From Flavobacteriales bacterium UBA4474 (GTDB lineage: Bacteria > Bacteroidota > Bacteroidia > Flavobacteriales_D > Sanyastnellaceae), in NCBI GenBank assembly GCA_002389295.1, contig DGOE01000060.1:1-31730 (forward strand): a stretch of DNA of 31,730 bases, read 5' to 3'. The position numbers were made by a program, and so were the translations under genes. Positions 23,663 through 31,552 of this stretch are shown in pieces. A model generated the notes under the pieces. It was not told the origin of the DNA. It saw only the letters and a list, made by a program, of their open reading frames with translations, and ran no database searches. Each line of letters opens with the position of its first letter. The first letter of the stretch is position 1.

Positions 23663-25471
23663 TTACATCCGCTCGGGCAGGTCGATGCCCAGCAGGTGCA
23701 TGCCGGCATGCAATGTGCGCGTGAACCGCTCGGTGAGCACCAACCTGAGGTTGCGCGTATCGGGGTCCTCTGCCCCGAGGATGGGGTGGTCCTGGTAGTA
23801 GCTGCTGTAGCCCTTGGTCAAGTCGTAGCACCAGTTGGCCACCAATGAAGGGTTGTATGTGTCGGCTGCTTCTTCAATGACATCGGGAAGGTCGTGGAGC
23901 AGGCTCACCAGGGCCATTTCCGCCTCCCCGGGAAGGGCCATCGAAGGTGAGGCTTCTGTGGCGGTGCCTGCTGCTTCCGCCTTGCGCAGGATGCTCCTTC
24001 CGCGCACATAGTTGAAGAGGATGAAGGGCCCGGTATTGCCGTAGAAGTCAATCGATGCCTTGGGGTCAAACATCATGTTCTTCTTGGGATCCACCTTGAG
24101 CAGGAAGTACTTGAGCGCACTGAGTCCCACCTTTTGGAAGACGCCCTGGCGCGCAGCTTCATCCAGCCCCTCCAACTTCCCCGCTTCTTCGGCGATGTCC
24201 CTGGCGATATCAAACATCTCCCGCATGAGGTCATCGGCGTCCACCACCGTGCCTTCCCGCGACTTCATCTTGCCCTCGGGGAGCTCCACCATGCCATAGC
24301 TCAGGTGGTGGCAGCGCTGGGCTTGCGCGAAGCCCAATTTGCCCAGAACCAAAAACAACACCTTGAAGTGGTATTCCTGCTCGTTGCCCACGGTGTAGAC
24401 CTGGCGGTCGAGATCGGGAAAGTCCTGAAAACGCAGCAAGGCGGTACCGATGTCTTGCGTCATGTAGACAGCAGTGCCATCGGCGCGAAGCAGCAGTTTG
24501 CGGTCGAGGCCATCTTCTGTGAGGTCGGTCCAGACGGCCCCATCCTCACCGCGCTCGAATACACCGCGCTCAACGCCCTCCAGCACGCGCTCCTTTCCCA
24601 CGAGGTAGGTGTCGCTTTCAAAGTAGAGCTTGTCAAATTCCACGCCCATGGTGGCATAGGTGTCGCGGAATCCGGCATAGACCCAGCTGTTCATGGTCTT
24701 CCACAATTCCACAGTGTCTGTGTCGCCTTGCTCCCAAAGGCGCAGCGTTTCCTGCGCCTCCAACAGGATGGGTGCGCTCTTTTCTGCGACAGCTTGTTCG
24801 GTTCCAGCGGCGACCATGGCAGCGACCTCCTTCTTGAAGGCCTGGTCGAAAGCCACGTAGTACTTGCCCACCAGTTTGTCGCCCTTGATTCCGTTGGACT
24901 CGGGTGTTTCACCTGCGCCGAATTTGCGCCAGGCGACCATGGATTTACAGATGTGGATGCCCCTGTCATTGATGATCTGCACCTTGGTCACGGCATGTCC
25001 ACGGGCTGCGAGTATCCGGCTGACGCTGTGCCCCAAGAAGTTGTTTCTCAGGTGGCCCAGGTGAAGGGGCTTGTTGGTGTTGGGCGAACTGTATTCCACC
25101 ATCACGTGGGGTGCACTGCCCGCGGGCTCCCGTCCATAGTTGGCTTCTGCGGCCGCATGGGCCAGCCAATCCGCCCAGTATTCTTTTTCGAGTTCAAGGT
25201 TCAGAAAGCCCTTGACGACATTGTACCCCACGACGGGCCCTTCTGCCGCTGTCATGGCCTTGCCGAGCTGTTCGGCTGTGGCATCGGGTGCAGCCTTGCT
25301 GTGCCGGGCCAGGGGAAAGCAGACCACGGTGCGGTCCCCGGGAAATTCCCGTCGCGTTTTCTGAACGCTGAAATCTGCGGCGGGCAAGGCGGAACCAAAG
25401 GCCGCTTGGAATGCAGAAGCGGCGATGGATTGGAGGAGGGCGTCCAGGCGCTGAGGAGCAACGGTGACCAT
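23663..25471 (-). CDS. argS: Arginyl-tRNA synthetase
   Basis: ArgS charges tRNA-Arg with arginine in the cytosol and is essential. The 602-residue class I synthetase has the N-terminal additional domain, the HIGH-type motif in SSPNTNKPLHLGHLRNNFLG, VQIINDRGIHICKSM, GVEFDKLYFESDTYL and YTVGNEQEYHF. The KMSKS-equivalent is KMKSREGTVV. The C-terminal DALR anticodon-binding domain ends ERFTRTLHAGMHLLGIDLPERM. ATG 25471 lies two bases after the stop of the CtlX-like gene; a TTG two codons upstream would overlap that stop and is less likely. It is the last gene of the long minus-strand series, behind two arginine/citrulline-related hydrolase genes. Confidence 0.98.
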   Translation of the reverse strand: MVTVAPQRLDALLQSIAASAFQAAFGSALPAADFSVQKTRREFPGDRTVVCFPLARHSKAAPDATAEQLGKAMTAAEGPVVGYNVVKGFLNLELEKEYWADWLAHAAAEANYGREPAGSAPHVMVEYSSPNTNKPLHLGHLRNNFLGHSVSRILAARGHAVTKVQIINDRGIHICKSMVAWRKFGAGETPESNGIKGDKLVGKYYVAFDQAFKKEVAAMVAAGTEQAVAEKSAPILLEAQETLRLWEQGDTDTVELWKTMNSWVYAGFRDTYATMGVEFDKLYFESDTYLVGKERVLEGVERGVFERGEDGAVWTDLTEDGLDRKLLLRADGTAVYMTQDIGTALLRFQDFPDLDRQVYTVGNEQEYHFKVLFLVLGKLGFAQAQRCHHLSYGMVELPEGKMKSREGTVVDADDLMREMFDIARDIAEEAGKLEGLDEAARQGVFQKVGLSALKYFLLKVDPKKNMMFDPKASIDFYGNTGPFILFNYVRGRSILRKAEAAGTATEASPSMALPGEAEMALVSLLHDLPDVIEEAADTYNPSLVANWCYDLTKGYSSYYQDHPILGAEDPDTRNLRLVLTERFTRTLHAGMHLLGIDLPERM

Positions 25472-25473
25472 GG

Positions 25474-26433
25474 TCAAAAGGCGTTCTTGGGCAGGAAAAC
25501 TTCAGCCAACATGCACCGCACCGATCCACCGCCCAATTGTTCGATGGTGGGGATGGGGGCGTGCACAATGGGGGCGTGCGCGGTCAGGGTGGCGCGTTGT
25601 TCGGTAGTAAAAGCGTGGTAAGCGGCGCTGGACATCGCGATGCACGGTGTATCCTCTGCAGTGCGCACTTCGAGCACATTGCCCGCAAAACCGTTGACTT
25701 GTTGGGGGGTGATGTCCACGATGGCATGGCCGGTGGCGCTGAGCGAATCCATCACGAGTTTGCGTTGGGCGGGGTCCGCGATGCTTTGGGAGCAGACAAC
25801 GGCCCACCCTGTGCCGATGGCCAGCATGACGTTGGTGTGGTAAATGGGCTCGGTCTGTACGCCTGTGGTTTGAACCGCCGTAAAAGCCACGAGTTCGTAT
25901 CCAAAAGTTTCTGCGAACTGCTCTGCGGCTTGGCGGTCCGTGCGCGGCCCAATCGCGGCATAGGCCAGGCGGTGGACACGGTCCAAGATCAGGCTCCCTG
26001 TGCCTTCCAGATAAACGCCGTGGTCTTCGAACTCTGTGAAGTCCACGATGGCATCGAGGTGCACACCAAAATCGGCCACAAGTGAATGCAACAGGGACTC
26101 CCTGCGCTCACTTCTGCGGTTGGGCGCAAACATGGGGTAGATGCCCACTTTGCCATCGCCGTGAAAGCTGACCCAATTGTTGGGGAAAAGGGCATCGGGT
26201 GTGTCTGGTTCGGGGTTGTCCTCGTAAACAGCAACCGATACCCCCTGGGCCTTCAAAGCGGCAACCACGCCATCAAATTCTTCTTGAGCGCGCTCCACAG
26301 CGTCGCCGGCACCGTCGCCAGGCTGTTGGTAGGCATTGTTGACGGCGGTCTGCTCGTTCATCCTGAAGGACGCCGGGCGGATCATCATCACAAGGTTGGT
26401 GGATTGCACCGAAGTTGGGGTCTCAATGGCCAT
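25474..26433 (-). CDS. ctlX: CtlX-like citrulline/amidino-hydrolase
   Basis: A 319-residue member of the guanidine-modifying (amidinotransferase/DDAH) superfamily, matching what is annotated in Bacteroidota as citrulline utilisation hydrolase CtlX. Expected chemistry is hydrolysis at the ureido or guanidino group through a Cys-His-Glu/Asp centre. Visible elements are an N-terminal MMIRPASFRMNEQTAVNN, DALFPNNWVSFHGDG, VYLEGTGSLILDR, the histidine segment EPIYHTNVMLAIG and the nucleophile in GGGSVRCMLAEVFLP (Cys307). Gene name and substrate rest on family resemblance. It lies 12 bases after the DDAH-like gene and just before argS, suggesting co-expression. Confidence 0.85.
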   Translation of the reverse strand: MAIETPTSVQSTNLVMMIRPASFRMNEQTAVNNAYQQPGDGAGDAVERAQEEFDGVVAALKAQGVSVAVYEDNPEPDTPDALFPNNWVSFHGDGKVGIYPMFAPNRRSERRESLLHSLVADFGVHLDAIVDFTEFEDHGVYLEGTGSLILDRVHRLAYAAIGPRTDRQAAEQFAETFGYELVAFTAVQTTGVQTEPIYHTNVMLAIGTGWAVVCSQSIADPAQRKLVMDSLSATGHAIVDITPQQVNGFAGNVLEVRTAEDTPCIAMSSAAYHAFTTEQRATLTAHAPIVHAPIPTIEQLGGGSVRCMLAEVFLPKNAF

Positions 26434-26445
26434 CAGGTGTGGGGT

Positions 26446-27354
26446 TCAATCACGGCGCAACAAAGGGAGGGTAGTGCAGCGAAACAGGCCACCCATGCGG
26501 CCTACACAGTCCATGGGGCAATGCACCAATCGGTAGCCCTTGTCCTGCAACACTTGGGACAGCCGCTCAAACTGAGGGTCGATCAGCAAGGTGTCCGGTG
26601 CGAGGTGCAACAGGTTGGTTTGCAACTGTGCCGCTTCTTGGGCCGACACCTCGATCAACGTTGTGTGCAGGCTGTTCAAATAACCGAGTTCGCTTTCCTC
26701 TTCAAAAAACGCCGGGCAGACGATGGCCTCACCACCACCCAAGGGCATGTACGCGCAATCCAAGTGGAGTGCGCACTTCAAGGGGTCCTCGTCGTCCTTG
26801 GACAACGCAATCCCCACCACTGCTCGGTGGGGGAATTGCTGTTTCAAAAAGTCGAGGGCAGAGGCTGTGGTCCGCGCGACCTGCAGGTCCAACCACGCTT
26901 TGTTGCGGGTGACACCCACCAGGATGGCATCTCCAGTGACGACGACATCACCACCTTCCAATTGCACGTCCGCGGGCAAATCGAGCCAATGCCCTTTTGG
27001 CAAAAGGGGCGCGACACCTTCCCATTCTTGGCTGCGCTCATCAATGGTCCGCGAGCGGATGAAAACGCCATCGATGACCACACCGACATCGCGCGCGAAA
27101 ATTTGTTCTACCCCTGGGATGTTGTGCGGACGCAAGACCTCCACACCTTCAGCAGCCAGTACTTCTGACAAGCCATCGAGCTGCTTGGCGACATCATCTT
27201 GGCGCGGAAACGTGCCCCGCGCAAGGTGCCACTTGGAGGTGGGGTCGTACGCTTCTTGCAAGACCGGAGGCGGCCCCATGTCCCGTCCATGGCCCAGCAC
27301 CACTTTTCTAAGTGTGCTCCATTCGTTGGGTATGTGCAGATCAACGGAGGTCAT
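26446..27354 (-). CDS. DDAH/arginine deiminase-related amidinohydrolase
   Basis: A 302-residue protein of the dimethylarginine dimethylaminohydrolase/amidinotransferase superfamily. Such enzymes release an amine or ammonia from guanidino compounds to give citrulline-type products. Motifs in order: WSTLRKVVLGHG, QIFARDVGVVIDG, VQLEGGDVVV, LHLDCAYMPLGGGEA with the probable catalytic histidine, and GGLFRCTTLPL with the nucleophilic Cys293 nine residues from the end. The precise substrate (arginine, methylarginine, agmatine-like) cannot be decided. It is followed by a second, distantly related superfamily member and argS on the same strand. The start has no minus-7 box and the gap to the upstream lipoprotein gene is only 19 bases. 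Confidence 0.85.
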   Translation of the reverse strand: MTSVDLHIPNEWSTLRKVVLGHGRDMGPPPVLQEAYDPTSKWHLARGTFPRQDDVAKQLDGLSEVLAAEGVEVLRPHNIPGVEQIFARDVGVVIDGVFIRSRTIDERSQEWEGVAPLLPKGHWLDLPADVQLEGGDVVVTGDAILVGVTRNKAWLDLQVARTTASALDFLKQQFPHRAVVGIALSKDDEDPLKCALHLDCAYMPLGGGEAIVCPAFFEEESELGYLNSLHTTLIEVSAQEAAQLQTNLLHLAPDTLLIDPQFERLSQVLQDKGYRLVHCPMDCVGRMGGLFRCTTLPLLRRD

Positions 27355-27373
27355 CCCACGCGCAGCATCTCAT

Positions 27374-28201
27374 TTATCGGCCACTGACGGTAGGGAGTTC
27401 CGGCAATGTCCCATGCATGTCGCGGTGTGCTTGCGCATCCACAACAGCCGCAGAGTCCATGACCTGCACAACGGCCGGCACCATTTGCCAACCGTCGTTG
27501 AGCCACATGATGTAGTCTGAAGCACCCTCCTTTCCGTGGGCGCGCATGGCGTAAAGGAGCCGCTGGGTTTGAGCAGTGATGTGCCTTCTGAGTACCGTGT
27601 CTCCCGCAGCATCAACGTAGGTTGTATCCATGTATGAGATAGAGGCCCCGGGGTACCGTTCGCCCAGCGTCCTGCCAAAATTCTTGTAATTGCCGGTCCA
27701 CCGCTTCTGAAACACCACATGGTGGCGCAGGTCAATTTCAGCCAGGCTGACGTCGTACACATCACCCTCATAAAAAGGCGAGGCATACAGCAGGGTCCAA
27801 TGGTCCAGACGGGTGGATACACCGATGCTGTCCCAGCGGCCCCACATGGTCACATACATGTCGAAGATGGAGTCATTTTCAAAGGTCTCCGGGATGTAGT
27901 AGTCCCCAAAATGCCGCGCGAAATCACTTTCATTGTTGGATTCCAAGAACCCCAAAAGGTCATCTTGGAATTGGGCATAATCCTCATCCTCCAAAAAGAC
28001 CCGGGCAGTATCCGGGAAATTCAGCACCGTAGGGGTAGCCATGTACTGGGGGTGCAAAGGGTCCTGATAGTCAACGGGGGTCTTTCCGCCATTGGACATC
28101 CCGCCGGGTGTGCAAGAGGAGAAGAAGGCCATCAATGACAGGGCAGCGCACCAAGACCAAGGCACCGGTGTGCGGCTGCAAAACGGGGATCGAAACGGCA
28201 T
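27374..28201 (-). CDS. Uncharacterised lipoprotein
   Basis: A 275-residue exported protein from ATG 28201: a hydrophobic N terminus (WCAALSLMAFFSSC) with Cys30 as probable lipidation site, then TPGGMSNGGK. The mature part is acidic and aromatic, with LNFPDTARVFLEDEDYAQF, a DYYIPETF stretch and WNDGWQM-like ends (IMWLNDGWQMVP). The pattern suggests an alpha/beta domain, but I recognise no family. The longer frame to 28381 would overlap the LON-domain gene and lacks a signal peptide. TATCTTCG (28207-28214), one base off TAnnTTTG, ends five bases before the ATG, so it may have its own promoter inside the series. Confidence 0.75.
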   Translation of the reverse strand: MPFRSPFCSRTPVPWSWCAALSLMAFFSSCTPGGMSNGGKTPVDYQDPLHPQYMATPTVLNFPDTARVFLEDEDYAQFQDDLLGFLESNNESDFARHFGDYYIPETFENDSIFDMYVTMWGRWDSIGVSTRLDHWTLLYASPFYEGDVYDVSLAEIDLRHHVVFQKRWTGNYKNFGRTLGERYPGASISYMDTTYVDAAGDTVLRRHITAQTQRLLYAMRAHGKEGASDYIMWLNDGWQMVPAVVQVMDSAAVVDAQAHRDMHGTLPELPTVSGR

Positions 28202-28206
28202 AAAGG

Positions 28207-28214
28207 CGAAGATA
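28207..28214 (-). promoter_or_regulatory. Possible minus-7 box for the uncharacterised lipoprotein
   Basis: TATCTTCG on the minus strand differs from TAnnTTTG at one base and ends five bases before ATG 28201, in the 37-base gap after the LON-domain gene. No minus-33 element is seen. Confidence 0.35.
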
Positions 28215-28238
28215 GCGCGAGCACCTGCGCCTGAGACA

Positions 28239-28862
28239 TCAATTTGGGAAGAAGCCATCCTTGATATTTGCCTCCTGCTGGAGCACAAGAATGGTCCACC
28301 TGAGCACACTGTCCAGAAACGTCTTGCGCTGATCCCCGTTGGCAGTGAGCAGGCGGTGCTTGTGCGCCGGAGGCAATCCAAGCCATTGGGTCAGGTCTTT
28401 GATGGTTTCATTTTGCAACGCGTCCACATCGACTTCCTTGACCTGAAGCAGATTTTTGATTTCCGTCACCCGCGACCGGTGGGTTTGAGAAAGTGCTTCG
28501 TTGAGGTTCATGCTGCGCTCAACCACGGCGCCTCCAGGATAGGGCTTGGGGTCTAAAATCGATTGGAAATGCACCGTCTCAAAATGCCCCACGCATTCCA
28601 CGATGATGTCTTTGCGCCCCCCGGGATGGACCTTGTTGACCTCGACCAAGCGGGCGAGCGTACCCGTAGAAGCCGTCACATCTTCGTAGTGGAAGGGGAT
28701 GCCAAATCGGTTGTGCTCTTCTCGGCCCTCCTCCAGCGCATTTTCAAGTTCTGCGACCAGTTGGCGGTAGCGTGGCTCAAAGATGTGCAGCCCCGTTTTT
28801 TCTCCAGGGAGGAGAAAAACGCCCAATGGAAACAGGGGTAGGGGAAAAGAACGATCAGCCAT
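28239..28862 (-). CDS. LON peptidase substrate-binding-domain protein
   Basis: A 207-residue stand-alone version of the N-terminal substrate-binding domain of Lon protease (PF02190-like), without ATPase or protease parts. The start FPLPLFPLGVFLLPGEKTGLHIFEPRYRQLV is diagnostic, followed by RFGIPFHYE, GTLARLVEVNKVHPGGRKDIIVEC and a helical C-terminal half (HRSRVTEIKNLLQVKEV). Such proteins are common in Bacteroidota and of unclear function; a role in handling misfolded proteins is only suggested by the domain. It lies 48 bases behind the DegP-like protease gene, which gives the pair a protein-quality-control flavour. Confidence 0.92.
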   Translation of the reverse strand: MADRSFPLPLFPLGVFLLPGEKTGLHIFEPRYRQLVAELENALEEGREEHNRFGIPFHYEDVTASTGTLARLVEVNKVHPGGRKDIIVECVGHFETVHFQSILDPKPYPGGAVVERSMNLNEALSQTHRSRVTEIKNLLQVKEVDVDALQNETIKDLTQWLGLPPAHKHRLLTANGDQRKTFLDSVLRWTILVLQQEANIKDGFFPN

Positions 28863-28910
28863 CCTTATGAATATACGGGAGTTTGGGCGGGGATGTTCCG
28901 GTCGGGGGCA

Positions 28911-30434
28911 TCAGTCCATATCCAAGCCGTACCAGACGGCTTTTCCAGTGCGGTCCACACCTTCTATGAGGATGCCCACATCGCCTTCACGGATGGCGGT
29001 TTCTACGGCGCGGACATAGGCGTCTACATCCGGAGTTGGTGTGCCATTGACCGATTGAATCACGGTTCCCTTTTGTACCCCAGCCTTGGAAAAAGGACCG
29101 GGCTCGACAGCCAGGACCACCACGCCAGAAGGGACATTCTCCGCGCCGCCCACCCGGCAGCCATACATCAGTGCAGTTCCTTCCATCGCGTCAGGGGGCG
29201 CCGTTTCAGCCCCCCCGGCAGCCCTGTCTTCCTGCCAATCTCCACGCGCAGTCAATTGCACTTCAATGGGCAGCGTGCGGCCATCTCGCCACACTTGAAC
29301 TTCTGCAGTTTGTCCGGGCCTGAACCGATTGACCCGTTCGAGCAATTGCGGCACGGTCGAAGCCGGTGTGCCCGCCACGGCCAGAATCACATCGCCGGCC
29401 GCCATGCCGGCCGCCGCAGCGCCGCTGCCGGAGGTGACCCCGGTGACCAGCACCCCTTCCACAGCCGGCAAGTCCAGCCGGTCGGCCAGGGGCTCATCCA
29501 CAGGGGTGATGTTGACCCCCAGAAAGGCGCGCTGCACGGCACCGTATTCAATGAGGTCGCGCGCCACCTTCTGCGCCAAATTCGACGGCACAGCAAACGC
29601 ATAACCGGCATAGCTGCCCGTCTTGGAGGCGATGGCCGTGTTGATCCCTATCAGGTTTCCGCTGACATCCACCAAGGCGCCGCCGCTGTTGCCCGGGTTG
29701 ACCGCCGCATCGGTTTGAATAAAGCTCTCTACGGGAAACAAGGAGCGGTCGAAATCGGGCCGCAACAATTGCAGGTCCCGCGCCTTGGCCGAGACTATGC
29801 CCGCGGTGACGGTGCTGGTCAGGTCAAAGGGGTTGCCCACCGCCAGCACCCAGTCGCCGACCTGGACCGCATCCGAATCGCCCCACTTCAGGGCGTGCAG
29901 GTCGCTGGGTGCCACTTTGAGCACGGCGATGTCGGTGGTGGGGTCCGAGCCGACCAGTTCGGCCTGCAGGGTGCGGTTGTCATTCAATCCAATCTCGATG
30001 ACATCGGCACCCTCGATGACGTGGTGGTTGGTGACGATGTAACCACGTGCATCCAATATGACGCCGCTTCCCGAGCCGGTCTGCACCTGCACGGGGCCAG
30101 AGGGTTGGAACAGCGAACCCCAGTCTGACCAGCCTTGTCGGAGGGCCACTTGTTGCGCGGTCCGCACGTGCACCACTGCATCCAATGCGCGGCTTGCAGC
30201 ACCCCTGAAATCAGGCAGGCTGGTGAGGTTGGCTGCACTTGCCGCTTCGTCTGGGGCAGCGGTGGAATTGGAAGCAGGCCGCAATTCAACGGCAGCAGGC
30301 TGGTGTTCCAAGACCGTGTGGAAATGGGGGGTGTCGGCAGGTGCGGTAGCCGGCTTCAACCCCAGGGCGACAGCACCACCCAGAAAGGCGGCAGAAAATG
30401 AAAGGAGAATGAGAAATAACGGTTTTCTTGTCAT
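28911..30434 (-). CDS. degP: HtrA/DegP-family periplasmic serine protease
   Basis: An exported trypsin-like protease/chaperone that degrades or refolds damaged envelope proteins. The 507-residue protein has an N-terminal signal or anchor (LFLILLSFSAAFLGGAVALG) and a low-complexity linker. The protease domain carries the full triad: YIVTNHHVIEG (His138), TTDIAVLKV (Asp168) and NPGNSGGALVD (Ser250). Two PDZ domains follow: one around RAFLGVNITPV to GDVILAVAGTP, and a second, weaker one around VVVLAVEPGPFSKAGVQKG to VIQSVNGTPTPD. Length and layout suit Bacteroidota DegP/DegQ; the exact paralogue name is uncertain. The gene is preceded by a palindrome overlapping a possible minus-7 box and is followed by the LON-domain gene. 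Confidence 0.95.
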   Translation of the reverse strand: MTRKPLFLILLSFSAAFLGGAVALGLKPATAPADTPHFHTVLEHQPAAVELRPASNSTAAPDEAASAANLTSLPDFRGAASRALDAVVHVRTAQQVALRQGWSDWGSLFQPSGPVQVQTGSGSGVILDARGYIVTNHHVIEGADVIEIGLNDNRTLQAELVGSDPTTDIAVLKVAPSDLHALKWGDSDAVQVGDWVLAVGNPFDLTSTVTAGIVSAKARDLQLLRPDFDRSLFPVESFIQTDAAVNPGNSGGALVDVSGNLIGINTAIASKTGSYAGYAFAVPSNLAQKVARDLIEYGAVQRAFLGVNITPVDEPLADRLDLPAVEGVLVTGVTSGSGAAAAGMAAGDVILAVAGTPASTVPQLLERVNRFRPGQTAEVQVWRDGRTLPIEVQLTARGDWQEDRAAGGAETAPPDAMEGTALMYGCRVGGAENVPSGVVVLAVEPGPFSKAGVQKGTVIQSVNGTPTPDVDAYVRAVETAIREGDVGILIEGVDRTGKAVWYGLDMD

Positions 30435-30441
30435 GCGGGCG

Positions 30442-30469
30442 TGCAGTTGTTATGTTCGAAATAACTGCA
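30442..30469. promoter_or_regulatory. Inverted repeat upstream of the degP-like gene
   Basis: TGCAGTT (30442-30448) and AACTGCA (30463-30469) are perfect 7-base inverted arms around a 14-base centre containing TTCGAA. The minus-strand TATTTCG (30457-30463), a possible minus-7 box, falls inside. It lies 8-35 bases before the ATG and could be an operator or a 5' leader hairpin. A second 10-base palindrome, TTCTTAAGAA, is at 30496-30505. Confidence 0.4.
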
Positions 30470-30621
30470 GCAAAGGCAGGGAATTGCCCGTGGCCTTCTT
30501 AAGAAATCTAATTTGCGCGGACCGGAGGCACAGGACCACAATTCAGCCCTGTGGGCCGTTCGAACGGAGGGTGCAGTCCGTGATCAATGGCGCCGCACAG
30601 CGCTTGTAGGGGCAGGGGGGG

Positions 30622-31524
30622 TTACTTCAACCCAATTTCACGCAGGCGGTGGTCCAGGAACTCCGCAGCAGTCCAGCGCGGATAGGCGCTGTCATCGCCC
30701 ATGATGGGGTCGAGGGGCATGGGGCCTACAGGGTGCAAGAAAAACGGCAGGCTGTAGCGGGATTGATTGCGCTGGGCACCGGCTGGGAGGACCACCCTGT
30801 GCGTGGTGGAGCGCAGCACACCACCGGTCAGGTTCTGCAACATGTCGCCTACGTTGACCGTGAGGTTTCGGGCATGCGCGCGCACGGGGATCCAATCGCC
30901 CTCTTTGTCCAGGACTTCGAGGCCATCTGCGGAACTGCCCACGAGCAAAGTGATGAGGTTGATGTCCTCGTGGCTGCCGGCACGCGGGGCATCGGCTGGC
31001 GCGTCGGGGGCAGGAGGGTAGTGCAGCACCCGCAAGATGCTGTTGCCGCCCTCCACATGGGTGGCGAAGTAATTCCGGTCCAATTCCAGGGATACGGCCA
31101 CCGCTTCGAGCAATCGTGCGGCCAACGTCTCGAGTTCGGCATAAATGGCGCGTCCTTCCGCAATGAAGGATGGAACGGCCTCACAGCCAGGCTGTGTGTA
31201 ATGGGCCTGCGCAAAGTGATAGAATTCCTTGAGATCGGCGCGGGCATCGTCCTTGGCGTGCTCCTGTCCGAAAGGGGTGTACCCGAAGTTGCCACCAACG
31301 CCCGCAATGCTGGACTTCCGCTTCTCTTCTTCTGCCAACCCAAAGAACTGCTCAGCCGCGGAATAGGCCGACCCGATCCGGTCTTGGCTCAGTCCGTGAC
31401 CCTCCAAGGTCACAAACCCATATGTTTCGAATGCTTCCCGCAATGCACGGGGGAAGGTGGATTGGGCCTCGGTGTCCCCGGAAAGGAACCCCGAAACGTC
31501 CAGGACAGGAATGGCCTTGAGCAT
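30622..31524 (-). CDS. 2-oxoglutarate/Fe(II)-dependent oxygenase, isopenicillin N synthase family
   Basis: A 300-residue cytosolic oxygenase of the isopenicillin N synthase-like group. Members couple oxidation of 2-oxoglutarate (or of the substrate itself) to hydroxylation or ring closure of small molecules. The N-terminal part begins IPVLDVSGF and contains GFVTLEGHGL. The jelly-roll core has the iron ligands SHEDINLITLL (His185, Asp187) and TTHRVV (His242), and the 2-oxoglutarate-binding RYSLPFFLHP (Arg256, Ser258). All key residues are present. The substrate is unknown; housekeeping-type relatives of this length occur widely in bacteria. ATG 31524 has an exact minus-7 box four bases upstream, so the longer frame to 31707, which overlaps the glycosyltransferase gene, is rejected. 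Confidence 0.92.
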   Translation of the reverse strand: MLKAIPVLDVSGFLSGDTEAQSTFPRALREAFETYGFVTLEGHGLSQDRIGSAYSAAEQFFGLAEEEKRKSSIAGVGGNFGYTPFGQEHAKDDARADLKEFYHFAQAHYTQPGCEAVPSFIAEGRAIYAELETLAARLLEAVAVSLELDRNYFATHVEGGNSILRVLHYPPAPDAPADAPRAGSHEDINLITLLVGSSADGLEVLDKEGDWIPVRAHARNLTVNVGDMLQNLTGGVLRSTTHRVVLPAGAQRNQSRYSLPFFLHPVGPMPLDPIMGDDSAYPRWTAAEFLDHRLREIGLK

Positions 31525-31528
31525 GAGA

Positions 31529-31536
31529 CAAAAATA
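31529..31536 (-). promoter_or_regulatory. Minus-7 box for the oxygenase gene
   Basis: TATTTTTG on the minus strand matches TAnnTTTG exactly and ends four bases before ATG 31524, within the 28-base gap after the glycosyltransferase stop. No minus-33 partner is apparent. Confidence 0.5.
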
Positions 31537-31552
31537 GGATGTAATGCCGCTG

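Noticed and set aside
24134..25621. A 495-codon plus-strand open frame opposite argS
   Set aside because: Pure mirror of the argS coding strand with no motif, signal peptide or promoter; argS is certain.
28893..30128. A 411-codon plus-strand open frame opposite the degP-like gene
   Set aside because: Antisense shadow; the minus-strand frame carries the full protease triad.
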